Positions 23,301-33,232 are shown, counted from the first letter of the stretch. The stretch: DNA of 64,000 nt from Phytophthora sp. 'mugwort' (GCA_033558025.1 JAUCEF010000012.1:930001-994000); one strand, 5' to 3'. Program-made: numbers and translations. The notes: generated by a model from the sequence alone, not told the origin.

Positions 23301-25810
23301 CCTATCCTAGCACTGCCGGACGAGACGAAGCCGTCAGCGTCGTTTGCGATGCATACGACCATGCAATCGGATGTGCACGATGCAGCAGGACGTGAACGAG
23401 TGATCTCGTTTCAGTCCAGGCAGTTCAAGGCTTCCGGACGGAACTACCCCGCTCATGACAAGGAGCTGCTTGCCATGAAGTACGCCCTTGTCAAGTTCCA
23501 GGTGCACCTCCTGGGCTCTCAGCCCTTTGTAATCTACACAGATCACGCATCCTTGCGGACGGCGATGAATTCGATCCAGCTGTTCCAATGGATGGCGAGA
23601 TGGCTGTGCGTCTTCGCGGAATATAACTTCCGCGTCGAGTACAAGCCTGGCAAGCTCAAGGTGCTTGCTGATGCGTTGTCACGCAGACTGACTACGAGCC
23701 GGCGCACATCAGTCGTGCCACGACCGATCTATACGATCAGATGCGCATGTATCGGGGCGACGAAGCCCCGGCACGTCTGGTATGGTTTTTGGCCGCCGGC
23801 AAGAAAGCCAAGGCCGAGTGGCTCACGCCACGCCAGAGAGCCCCGCTTCATCGATACGAGTGGGTCGATGGCCTGCTCTATTATCGAGTAGAGCCCCATG
23901 AACCCCAGGGGTAGTCGTACCAAACGACGAGGATCTAAAGTTTGATATCCTTCAGGAGGCGCACGATGCACCGTCCGCGGTCATTTGGGCCGCGAGAAGA
24001 CCTTCCAATCGATCTCTCAGCACTTTTGGTGGACCCACATGTACAAGTGAGTCAGACAGTACGTGACGACATGTGAAACATGTCAGCGGATGCGGCACGC
24101 CTCGGCTCCTTTGCAGAGCCTGCCCGTTCCAGCGGACTGCTGGAAGTCGATGAGTCTGGATTTCATCTTCGGACTTCCAGCCGACGGCCACGAAAACACC
24201 GGCATCTTGGTGTTCGTGTGCCGTCTGAGCAAGATGGTGCGTCGTGCTCCGGTCAAAGACACAGTGACCTGGGAACAGGCTGCGAAGCTGTTCCTGGTTG
24301 GCGTTTTTCCGCCATCATGGTCTGCCGGAGACAATTGTCTCGGATCGTGACCCGGGGTTTAACTGCGTTCTGGCGAACGCTGTTCCAACTACTTGGAACA
24401 AGGCTGCACATGTCCGCTGCCGATCATCCTCAGACGGAGCGTGTCAACCGAGTGCTTGAGGACACTCTACGCAGTGTCTGTGCGGAGGCTCCTCGCACTT
24501 GGTCAGAACGCCTGCCAGTAGTTGAGTTTGCACTCAACAATGCGGTTCACGCATCGACCAGGTATACGATGTTCTATCTGAATGGCTTATGCCATCCACG
24601 GGTGCCGCTCACTTTGCGAGGCAGCACCCCGTCTTCAGTTCTAAGTGGAGGAGAGGCTTGGAAAGCGCTTTCTTACCAGGTCTCGGACATGAGACCGGTT
24701 TCCTTGGGGAAACAAGTGGAGTCGTTTATAGACACCAGGCTGAACGTAATCAGCCGTGTCCGTGATGCCATGGCAGCGGCACAGTACAAACAAAAGAAGT
24801 ACTCAGACAAACAAGGAAGAGGAAACTTAAACGTGTTTAAAGTGGGTGATTTAGTCCTACTAGACACTAGGAACTTGTCACTCGCCACATAAGTTCCGTT
24901 GGGAGCAACAAGCTGAAGCACCGCTTCATTGGACCCTTCGCGGTCCTGGCCAACCGTGGTGCGGCATATACCATTGACCTGCCTAAGTCGATGAAGACCC
25001 ACCCAACGTTCTACGTGGGCCGTCTGAAGCGGTACCATGATCCACAGGGCTCACAGGCCCCAGCACTACAAAGCGAGGCTGCGATGCTTCTCTCTGAGTG
25101 GGCCCAGAGCCAAAAGCCCAGGTCCCCTGCGGGGCCGCGGAAGGGGCCCCATACGAAGGAACCCCGGCTGCATACGCCGAGTAGGAGCCATAGTGGTACG
25201 GCTGGGAGTACGCAGAAGGCGCTCCCGCCTGGGACACAGGCCACAGGAGATCCCGAACGAGAGACAACTCCCTTTGGACTCGGACCATGGACGCCCAAAA
25301 GGCATCCAGACGTTGGAAGACCTCGCCCACGTCACTTGTACGACGGTCGACCCATCCTTAAAAGACCGACAAGTCATTGACCAGCCGATTCACGTCGTCA
25401 CGAATCGGCCCAAGGACCCCACCGCCCCCGGCCTGGGCGGCTGCAGCCCGCCCTCACCAAGTCCAAGCGCAATCGCAAGGACTCGACGACGAAGAGCGGT
25501 GTCTTCAACGACCCGAGGTGGAGCCGAAGGCGGCACACCAGGCCCTGAGCTGGACCGGAGGGGCGGCGCCCCATACTCGTACTCGTTCGAGTCCATCACC
25601 GCCTCTCCTCGACCGTAATGGGGAGACCCACTACCACGTGGAGCGTGTACTCCAGGAGCGGCGCGTTCACGCGAAGCTGGCGCTTCGCGTGAAGTGGAGG
25701 GGGTACTTGGAGTCTGAGTCCTCCTGGGAGCCGTACGAATGGCTCCAGGCTGACTGCCCGAAGGCTGTCGCGATCTAGGAACAGAATCGGCGACGGCTTC
25801 GTAAGTAGTT
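20365..25810 (+). pseudogene. Gypsy gag C-terminus and pol (PR-RT-RNase H-IN-chromodomain)
   Basis: Sense strand, several frames. Gag C-terminal part 20,365-20,850: LANYKYRHRSLFL, ELHAYIQEMRELTASLVE, HIKVTVFMDG, then a zinc-knuckle relic with the second Cys lost (CYSWGNLGHMPRAC). Protease: DSGAS at 21,115-21,129. RT: 22,417-23,270, with SPHSTPAFCVRKPNGKWRLV, ALDLVDGYYQI and the catalytic SYFDDIFVH. RNase H: 23,349-23,700 (QFKASGRNYPAHDKELLAMK, VIYTDHASL). Integrase: zinc region and core 23,950-24,560 (TCETCQRMRHAS, SLDFIFGLPADG). The C-terminal chromodomain ends near 25,778 (ALRVKWRGYLESESSWEP). Stops and frameshifts are spread throughout. The sense gag begins exactly where the antisense middle piece ends. 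Confidence 0.85.
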
Positions 25811-26993
25811 CGGACTTTCTTGCCCAAACGGGGTGTGGCCGTAGAACCAAGACCATACCCGCGCTCATCATGAGCGTTAGAAGCAGGATGCTTCTGCAGT
25901 TCTTTAAAGAGCTGTTGCGTGCCTACAACATGGGCAAACTCAATGCGTAGATCTCGGAGGTCGAGGATGTCCTCCAACGTGAGATCCCGCGGGAGAACAT
26001 CAAGTTGTCCTTGTCAGCAACGCGTAGCTTCCCCCTTCCAGAAGACAGCCTCGGCCTCCTGGAAAGAGTCACAGTGTGTGTGTGGGGAGGGGGGGGGGGG
26101 GGCATCACGGCTGGATAGCCCCACACAGATCGCAGTCCCGACCAGAGCTCTGGCTTCTTTCGCCGGCTCGTGAACTCCTTGAGCGGGATGTTGTGCGGTA
26201 CCAGGAGCATACATCGAGCGATGCTCACGTTTTGGAATGCCACCAAGTTTCGCTCATAAGCGCCCCGAGAAGAGCGCCCGCCAAGAAGCACGCGAGGAGG
26301 TTGGAGCTGACCCATGTAGGCATCGGCTCCCGTGGGACTCCTCAGGAGGGAAATACCCGGGAGCGTAAGGCGGTCCCCCACGAACAGGTGAAGAGTACTG
26401 CGCAGGCGACCGGGTCGCCGGGTCCCGCACCCCTTTATGACGAGCAGCCTGGTACTCCGACTGCTGCCCGCCGAGTTCGTTGGAGATCTCGGCCGCCTTG
26501 CCCTCTTCCTCCTCGTCGGAAGAAGAACTGAAGAGGCCCTTGTTCGTGAAGATGAGGGTCCCATATCCTTCACGGATTGGAGACCTGGAAGCAGCCCGCC
26601 GCTTACGACTGACTCCCGAGGCTGCTGCAGCCTTAGCAGCCTTGACGCGGGCAGTTGCCTCAGCGAGCGTCACGTTCTTGACCGGAGAACGAGGTTTCTC
26701 TTCGACCTTGAATGCCACCTTGGCGGATCCCTTAGCGGAAGAGTCTTTGCCGGACGGCGTAGAGCCTGTTGCTTGGAAGCAACAGTCTTGGCAGGCGCTT
26801 TCGCACCGCTGCCAGGCCGAGTCTGGGTTATGCTTGCGGCTGACGTGGAAGCCGAGAAGAAGAAGAAGGGCACGAGGAAGTGCTCGGGCTCAAAGGAAAC
26901 TGAGCCGGCGGTGGTTACCAACCGCAGCGAATTCGATGTAATTCGACTTGGAGAGTGAAAGGCGGCGACTTCCTTCACTCGCCCTGGATGCAA
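25790..26993 (-). pseudogene. Antisense gag fragment (N-terminal part)
   Basis: Minus-strand ORFs between the end of pol and the right LTR. They read in gag order: a Lys/Ala-rich start (around VKNVTLAEATARVKAAKAAA), an acidic Ser-rich block (SSSSDEEEEGKAAE), then DILDLRDLRIEFAHVVGTQQ and RGYGLGSTATPRLGKKV, ending YEAVADSV at ~25,790 next to the sense pol terminus. This is the piece expected just upstream of the antisense fragment at 19,951-20,360. The + strand ORFs in this interval are its shadows. Confidence 0.65.
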
Positions 26994-26997
26994 ACCT

Positions 26998-27009
26998 AAG
27001 CGGGGAGGA
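26998..27009 (+). other. Polypurine-tract-like sequence
   Basis: AAGCGGGGAGGA directly abuts the TG of the right LTR, the normal place for the plus-strand primer of an LTR retrotransposon. It fixes the LTR orientation as plus. It contains one C. Confidence 0.55.
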
Positions 27010-27354
27010 TGTAACAGGTTACATGAAGAGTGCCAAGTTACTCTTCAGAGCAGGGGTACCCAAGAACACTAAATGATGTAGCCAAACATCATTATGACGT
27101 CAACGATAATGACGTCATGGATAGGTACCACAGACATGGTAATGGACTTCAGTAGGATAGCATCTAGGATACTTTATAGGTAACTAATAGTTAGTATGTA
27201 GACGCATTAAAAGCGGTCACCTATAAATATATTCAGCCTTAAATCTACCTAACTTTGGTAACAGTCCCACACTAGTGAACTGCCGTTCACTGAGTGTTTG
27301 TATACTCTCCGGAAGTCACACTTCCTGGCGTAAGGTGTTGTGTGCCCCCTCACA
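27010..27354 (+). repeat. Right (3') LTR of the 7.8-kb Gypsy element
   Basis: 345 bp, TGTAAC...TCACA, homologous to 19583-19949. Carries two intact TGACGTCA palindromes (27095-27102 and 27110-27117; starts 15 bp apart), the same spacing as in the left LTR, and a TATA-like CTATAAATATATT. Confidence 0.8.
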
Positions 27355-28850
27355 TGTATTTACTTCGCAAATTGCAAACAAGCGCGCAACGTCATACGCA
27401 CCGAAAACGACTCGAAAAAATTAAAGTCAACAGCAACCAGAGGCTCCTAGTAGGGGTTTGCCAATCCAACGTCGTGGGTCTACAAAGAGTGTTTACACGC
27501 AAATGGCTGCAGTACATCCTGGCATGCTTAATAGCACTCGCCAGAGATAGAAATATCGAAATTGAGACACTATTAATAGTCGTGACCTAATAATCAGAGC
27601 TAAGTCATAACACTAGCATACGATATGATATACTGAAAATGACCACTGGGTTTTTCGCGTATAATATTTGGAGAGGGTACACTATTCGGAAGAACCCGTT
27701 AGTCACAAGTACACACCGGAAAAACCATGATTCAATTCTGACATTGTCCTCGCAGAAAAACAAAACACATCTCGAGATGCATTAGTAATAATTCCTTCGT
27801 CTTATTGCTGCTGTATCTCCAGAGGAAGACTGTGTACGCCGTCTCTGCTGTGCGAAAATGTCTGTTAATAGCATGTCACGATGTTTATCAAGCAGCCGGT
27901 GTGCGTGACGAACTTTTCTACGAGCAGAAGCACTCCACGTCGATGCCACCAGACAACCCCGTTACAGCATCACACGCAGGACCACGACATTGTTGTACCT
28001 GAATAGCTCGGGTCTTGAGCATATCCAGCATAAATCCCCCACCGTTAGGGAAACTTTCTACATCAGCGCGTGCTTAATGTGGGATCAGAATCAGGCAAAT
28101 GTCGGACACAGTTTTTCAGATAAAAAGGAACAACACTTCATTACACCTATGATTACTCCTATGATTACTCCTATGATTACTCCTTACCCCCCCCCCCTTC
28201 AGGCCATTATTACTTGTTCGTCGAATTCATGTCAAAAAGTGAATTTTCGGTCGCAGACTCGCTGGTCACCCACGGCAACAACAGCAGCGACATACGCACC
28301 TATGACAACAATGATACGACTAGAGCTTCCTCTATGGTCTGGCACACCCCGAGCCAAGAAAGATTTGTATTCTGAAGAAAATAAACTCTCCGGTACACCA
28401 AAGACATGTATTCTGAAGAACAAAATACAATTGACGAAGCTGGTGGGTCCAGCGTGCTCTCATACAAAAAGCAAGTATGTTCCGAACGTAACCGATCCGT
28501 AGCGAGCACTCAGGCAGAATATGTACTTGTTACTAGTTCCTATTCAGAAGGACGGATGTGTCCGGCGCAAAGACTTGTATATTCTAGTGCGGGAAATTAA
28601 AAGCCATTCAAAATCGATCCTCCTTCTCTGGTTCTCGCGTAATTTGTTCATCTTGGCGTGCAAACTCCCACGTACATTATGCCGATTCCGACAGATAATC
28701 CGGCATTAGCGGCTCATCTATGGGGAGATGCCATTCCGTGGTGCCGGATTTATCCGTCGTTGCTTGTAGTGCTACCGATCTAGTTGGCCTCCACTACGGT
28801 AATGCTGACATTTGTATTTGCGGAGGCGGGCCCAGTGCCGAGCTCCTCAG
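27355..28850. other. Non-genic region upstream of the effector
   Basis: AT-rich with no recognised gene. It holds a small tandem repeat (28151-28185), an 11-C run (28187-28197) and a direct duplication of GTATTCTGAAGAA near 28,370 and 28,408. Short ORFs show no domain. Confidence 0.5.
28151..28185. repeat. 12-bp tandem repeat followed by poly-C
   Basis: About three copies of GATTACTCCTAT, the last partial, immediately followed by a run of 11 C (28187-28197). Confidence 0.85.
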
Positions 28851-28918
28851 CATTGCGTAAATGGTCCAGATGCGCTTCCCCCATCCAAGCGAAGCGCATC
28901 TGGACCATTTATGCAATG
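28851..28918. repeat. 28-bp-arm inverted repeat (hairpin) upstream of the RXLR gene
   Basis: Left arm 28851-28878 and right arm 28891-28918 are reverse complements with a single mismatch, separated by a 12-base loop (CCCCATCCAAGC). The arm begins CATTGCGTAAATGGTCCAGA. It lies 190-260 bp upstream of the effector ATG at 29110. It may be a foldback/MITE-like insertion or a transcribed hairpin; no family is recognised. Confidence 0.85.
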
Positions 28919-29034
28919 TTCATGCCCTCTCTTACAAAACAAATGTAAGTGATGGGAACATCTGTTTGTTTTGTGTTTTTAATGCGTTCTCTTACGCAGC
29001 CACAGGCACAGGAATCGTATCACTCCAACTCACT

Positions 29035-29050
29035 GCTCACTTTGGATTTC
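29035..29050 (+). promoter_or_regulatory. Inr-like core promoter of the RXLR effector gene
   Basis: GCTCACTTTGGATTTC matches the oomycete initiator plus flanking-promoter consensus (GCTCATTYYNCAWTTT) with few differences, ~60-75 bp upstream of the ATG at 29110. It argues that transcription starts here and that in-frame ATGs further upstream (28861) are not used. Confidence 0.6.
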
Positions 29051-29109
29051 GTTCACCAGCCACCACCCGTACAAGGATCAGCAGAACGACGCATATATCC
29101 GTCGCAACG

Positions 29110-30591
29110 ATGTATCTCTACTTCATCGTGTTGGCTGCAGCCACTCTCGTAGCAGGCGTCGATAGCGCCCCAGAGGCTACCGGCCCGAAGACGATCGCCC
29201 ATGGTTTTTCGCCGGTATTCAATGACCAGAATCATGTCCCTACCCAGAGGTTCTTGAGGACTTCCGAAAGAATGAGCGCGGTCGACGAAGAGAGGGTCGG
29301 CCTTGGAGAAGCTATTCAGGCAGGCACGTCAAAGTTTTTCACCTCCGCTAAATTGAAGACGTACTTACTCGAGAAAAAGACTGCACTCGATGTTCTGAAG
29401 AAGATAAAGCTTGAGGATGACGTCGGGGCAGCTCTTAAAAACGCTAAACTGCGGGATTTAATGAAGTACATAGAAGTGTTTAACAAGAAGCACCCAGACA
29501 AGAAAACCACGCTGGCTGAGACTCTCGCCGCGCGTTACGGAGACGATGCTCTGGCGAAGGCGATAGTTTCAGCAGAGAGACGGGCTGATATACACCCGGA
29601 TGCGGCAAAGCTGGCGCAGCAATTGCGGACTGAATTACTCTCCGGTTGGGTGAAACGCGACCAGTCCGTCGGTGATGTTTTCAATGTGTTGAAGCTTCGT
29701 GAAGACGGATACGAAGCGCTTACCAGCCGAAAGTTGACGATATTGAATGACTACATTACCACGTTCAACAGAGAAAAAGGTGGTGAAGAAACTTTGCTCA
29801 AGGCCTTGACGACAGGTTTTGGTGGTGAGAGTGAGCTGGTAACGATTCTAGCGAGTGCTAAGCTCGATCCCCGCACAGCTCAACTCGCCCGGAACTTGGA
29901 GGGGCAGCTGATCGGGAAGTGGCTGACCGAATATTCGGTGCCAGCAAATGTGTTGAGGTTGCTACGGCTTGACAATAGCGTCGATGATGTACTGAAAAAT
30001 GGAAACCTGAAGACATTTGAGAAATATCTCGCCGCATACAACGAGAAGAATCCGAACAGTGAGACGACATTGATCGGGGTGCTTACGTCGAAATATGGAG
30101 AAATTGATGTGGCGAGGGCACTCGTGTCCGGTACAAGACGTGCGGATACAGAGAGGCTAGCAAAACGTTTGCAGAAGCAACAGTTGGAGGGTTGGTTGAA
30201 GAGCGATAAGTCTGCGGACGATGTGTTCCAGTTACTAGAGATTAAGAACGACAATTTCGTCGCTGTCTTTATTAGTCGAAAGCTGGACACGCTGAGCGAA
30301 TTCATCGCACTATCCAACAGTGCGAAATCAGCACACGAAACTTTGATCGGCGTATTGTCGAATGGCTTCGGCGAAAGTAAGCTGGCGGCTATGCTATTGA
30401 CGGCTGGAAGGGTGCACGTAAGCAAGGAAAAGGCTGCAGTGTTCCAGAATATGCAATTTAGGAAGTGGGTGGGCGAAGATATTGACTCGACAAACGTTTT
30501 CATCAAGATATTTGGCGTCGCCGAAGCTGATGCTTCCAGCATTCAGAAAGAGGTGGCAAGACAGTTTAAGAGTTACTTAGAAAAAGCCTAA
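29110..30591 (+). CDS. Secreted RXLR-dEER effector with (L)WY-type repeats
   Basis: 493-aa intact protein of the oomycete RXLR effector class, secreted and expected to act inside host plant cells. Signal peptide: residues 1-20 (MYLYFIVLAAATLVAGVDSA). RXLR motif: RFLR at 47-50; dEER: residues 59-62. The rest is about five alpha-helical units of ~90 residues; four have a Trp in a shared context (SGWVKRDQS, GKWLTEYSV, EGWLKSDKS, RKWVGEDID), each followed by a VF..L.L motif and later KL..L..YI..FN and ETTL...L...YG blocks. This is the WY/LWY tandem architecture. The frame is open upstream to 28861, but the signal peptide and the Inr-like element support the start at 29110. It is intronless, as is usual for the class, and flanked by transposons on both sides. 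Host target unknown. Confidence 0.93.
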   Translation: MYLYFIVLAAATLVAGVDSAPEATGPKTIAHGFSPVFNDQNHVPTQRFLRTSERMSAVDEERVGLGEAIQAGTSKFFTSAKLKTYLLEKKTALDVLKKIKLEDDVGAALKNAKLRDLMKYIEVFNKKHPDKKTTLAETLAARYGDDALAKAIVSAERRADIHPDAAKLAQQLRTELLSGWVKRDQSVGDVFNVLKLREDGYEALTSRKLTILNDYITTFNREKGGEETLLKALTTGFGGESELVTILASAKLDPRTAQLARNLEGQLIGKWLTEYSVPANVLRLLRLDNSVDDVLKNGNLKTFEKYLAAYNEKNPNSETTLIGVLTSKYGEIDVARALVSGTRRADTERLAKRLQKQQLEGWLKSDKSADDVFQLLEIKNDNFVAVFISRKLDTLSEFIALSNSAKSAHETLIGVLSNGFGESKLAAMLLTAGRVHVSKEKAAVFQNMQFRKWVGEDIDSTNVFIKIFGVAEADASSIQKEVARQFKSYLEKA

Positions 30592-30956
30592 CGTTCGCGG
30601 ATCCTAGACGTTCTTAGAGTAGTAAACTGCTACGGACGGTGCTAAATACAACATCGATAAACTATAGAAACCCTAAACCCTTTGAGGACGGGGATTTATT
30701 CTGTATCCTACAGAGCAGGGGAAACACTTGAATAAAGTATACACCTTTTGTTGCCAGACTTTATCTATTGCAAGCCGATCGCCATTGTTGCGTGACAAAA
30801 ATATTGCGTCGAGACCACTAGCTGGCCATTTTGTAGGCTCCCATTGGCTCAGAACTTGATTTGCAGACATCATCAAACCTCTAATATGAATTCTTCCGTC
30901 ATCCCGATTGCCACATGAGGTTGGGGAACGAGTGGCCGTCGTAGGTTGTGCAGTTC

Positions 30957-31032
30957 GCGCACCAACTTATACTTCTACACTAGTTCTTCTTCTACTTCTT
31001 CTAGTCTAGAACTGGCCGAAAAGTTGGTGCGC
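30957..31032. repeat. Inverted repeat inside PiggyBac 1
   Basis: GCGCACCAACTT (30957-30968) and AAGTTGGTGCGC (31021-31032) are perfect reverse complements around a 52-base pyrimidine-rich loop. It may be a protein-binding or secondary-structure element near the left end of the transposon. Confidence 0.7.
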
Positions 31033-31290
31033 CCAACATGCTACAACAAGGAATAAGCGCCTATTTTTTTTTTATCACTAACGAGGATTGCTATTAGCTG
31101 TTATCAGTCTCTTTCTCTTCTTCCCCTGCTCGACACGTTTGCGTTTTGCGGAACCGGATGCGCTTTGTAGATGCTGAGGGATCACCGTGCCGTTGACCCA
31201 TGTGCGATGCCAGATCTGGCTGCACGTCATCTCGTTGCCAGTCTCCTGACGACGGACGCAATTGCATAGCGGGACGTATCCTCCATGCCA

Positions 31291-32833
31291 TCAGTACACT
31301 TCTGACAGAAAAAGCTTGTCTCGAAACTCTGCTTTGAGGCGTTGCCAGCGCCGAGCACACCTTGCAAAGGTATTGCTAGCAAAGTGCAAGTAGCGCGTCA
31401 CAGTCTTGAAGCGGTCGCGCGACATATATCTTCCAAACGTGCCGCGTGGTACAGCACCATCTTCAGATGTTGCCCAGTGCTTATCCAAGCCGTCGACATG
31501 ACAGCAAAGTGATCGGGCTATCAGAAGCCCAACCACGTGGAGAATTTCATGAGCCTGAATTGGCTTCGTCCGACGTAGTTTTTCCACGAGTTGTTCGAGA
31601 GGCTGCACGCTCTTGGAGGGGTCCTTGTCCTGATCTTGAAGCTGCTTGGCACGAATCCACTCGGCGATAGCCTGAATTGAGTTCTTGCGATAGTCCTCAG
31701 TCTCCGCTGCAATATGGAACCAGAGTTTCTTTGGAACGAAGTAGAACAGCAGGCCCAGCGGAGAGCGACCAAATGCTGCAGCGGACTGTGTTGGGCCCGA
31801 AGGCCCGCAGTACAAGTCGTCGGCACCATCCAGTTGAAAAGCTGATCTATATTGATAACAATACAGAGTAACGGGAGCAGCAAATAGCAAATCGGTGCTT
31901 ATACAGAACAGTTCATTCTGTAAAGTACAGAATTATAGAGTTGGCGTAGAGGTATTCTGTAACCTACAGACTTACCAGAATGGGCTTCATCATATATATC
32001 CCAGCCCGAAGTCGCCATCTCGCGCATCGCATCATCATCTTGTTGAAAGAGACGGCTTGGTCTTCGAATGCATCATCTAACTCCACATCACTTTCGTCGT
32101 CGTGCGAGGGTGCTTCCAAAGCATCACTATTTGACTCGATTTCGTCTTCAACAGGAAGAGGAAGATCGCTAACGTTCACGTCGTCGTCTGGTACGGGGCA
32201 AACAAGTTCTCGGCTCGCATTACATCGATAAATTGATCGTTATCAAACACGTCAATTGTAGCTGTCTCCGAGGCAACCAGCGGGAGGTTGCCATCGTCTG
32301 TGTCAGCAATTCTACTAGGTGTACTGGCTGGAGCAGGAAACGAATCTGGCGTCCCAACGAGAGTGGTGGTTGAGCTGGCTTCACCACTCAGCGTAGATGA
32401 CGCAACAGCGGTAGCAGCAGCAGAGCTGCTCTCAGGAGAACGTGCAGTAGTGGCTGGCGCATACGATTCGTTACCGCTTGGTGCGGAAGGCTGAGGAGGT
32501 TGAGCACCAGCTGCAGCATATGAAGCCAACTTCCCGACGGGTAGAGGCCGCCCGAATCCGGGTAGTTGAAGGATTTAGTCTTGCGCCCGTGAGTCATAAG
32601 CTCTTCTTCGCCTATATTCAAACACAGTTAGCACATCGAAGCGTACACTCGTATCAAGAAAACGTACCAACAAAGTAATCTTCACCGTGTCGGTAGCTAT
32701 CGAGGCGGCCCTTCACGCACGGCTTCACGTAGGTGTAGTGGCGGCTCAAGCCTTTCGGCCTGCGCGATCTCCATCCCGCTGCACTAAGCTCACGCCACAG
32801 TTCCTTGAAGGTCTTCTCATCCGGCCGATTCAT
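31291..32833 (-). pseudogene. PiggyBac transposase relic (N-terminal part)
   Basis: A probable start at 32833 begins MNRPDEKTFKELWRELSAAG. A plausible 56-bp intron (32667-32612, GTACGT...TAG) joins it to GEEELMTHGR. A Ser/Ala-rich and acidic segment follows in shifted frames (32529-32176, 32179-31964). A second likely intron, ~31,970 to 31,850, contains two CTGTA-N3-TACAG palindromes. The DDE_Tnp_1_7-type N-terminal region then spans 31,850-31,310 (LGLLFYFVPKKLWFHIAAET, EILHVVGLLIARSL, RDRFKTVTRYLHFAS). The C-terminal catalytic half and Cys-rich end seen in the 51-54 kb copy are missing, so the protein cannot be an active transposase. Confidence 0.75.
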
Positions 32834-33180
32834 TTTCCAGAAATGAAAGGCGGGGGAGAGGGAACCTCTCGCAGTTTTATACTCCTTTTTTTGCTCAAAA
32901 CATCCCTGTCTATCTCACCTGCATAGATTGTTCTTGATGCGAACCCACAACCGCCTGTCATATAAATCTCTATATGCCGCATTTGATACTGAATACAACT
33001 TTCTTGGATATAATGTCCTGCACAATTCATATTCTGTATTATACAGAGTACTGTCCTCAAAGGGTTAATTTTTGCCTTTAAAAGGACCAGTTACCAACGA
33101 AATAGCATAACACGGACGCACACCATCGCATGTATATGTACAGAAAGTAGCTGACAATAATAAATGTTTTTCAGAGGAGC

Positions 33181-33232
33181 AAATACGTGGGACCATCTTT
33201 CCATTGTCTAGGAAAGATGGTCCCACGTATTT
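33181..33232. repeat. Perfect 22-bp hairpin
   Basis: Arms 33181-33202 (AAATACGTGGGACCATCTTT and two further bases) and 33211-33232 are exact reverse complements around an 8-base loop (ATTGTCTA). With a 6-base bulge the pairing continues through GAGCAA. It lies between PiggyBac 1 and the MULE region. It could be a small foldback element or a hairpin RNA source. Confidence 0.85.

Larger units (their letters stand above)
19583..27354 (+). mobile_element. Ty3/Gypsy LTR retrotransposon with rearranged interior (7.8 kb)
   Basis: Bounded by two homologous direct LTRs (19583-19949 and 27010-27354), both TGTAAC...TCACA. Flanks TGTAC (19578-19582) and TGTAT (27355-27359) resemble a 5-bp target duplication with one mismatch. 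A purine tract AAGCGGGGAGGA abuts the right LTR, giving + orientation, the same as pol. The interior is scrambled: a middle gag piece on the minus strand, then sense gag C-terminus, protease, RT, RNase H, integrase and chromodomain, then a minus-strand gag N-terminal piece before the right LTR. The LTRs differ by many substitutions and small indels and pol carries stops and frameshifts, so the copy is old and inactive. Confidence 0.8.
30678..33064 (-). mobile_element. PiggyBac-type DNA transposon 1 (2.4 kb, transposase incomplete)
   Basis: Perfect 12-bp terminal inverted repeats: CCCTTTGAGGAC at 30678-30689 and GTCCTCAAAGGG at 33053-33064. The right end is followed by TTAA (33065-33068), the PiggyBac target; the left flank is TAAA, one base different. 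Subterminal palindromes CTGTA-N3-TACAG lie just inside both ends. The minus-strand transposase inside is incomplete. Confidence 0.8.

Noticed and set aside
26076..26958. Long plus-strand ORFs after the Gypsy chromodomain
   Set aside because: Composition and motifs fit the minus-strand gag N-terminal reading; the plus frames are its shadows.
28151..28197. CRISPR-like array
   Set aside because: The repeats are contiguous 12-mers without spacers, and the genome is eukaryotic.
28861..29109. In-frame ATG 83 codons upstream of the effector start
   Set aside because: It lies inside the hairpin, gives no signal peptide, and the Inr-like element at 29035-29050 lies downstream of it.
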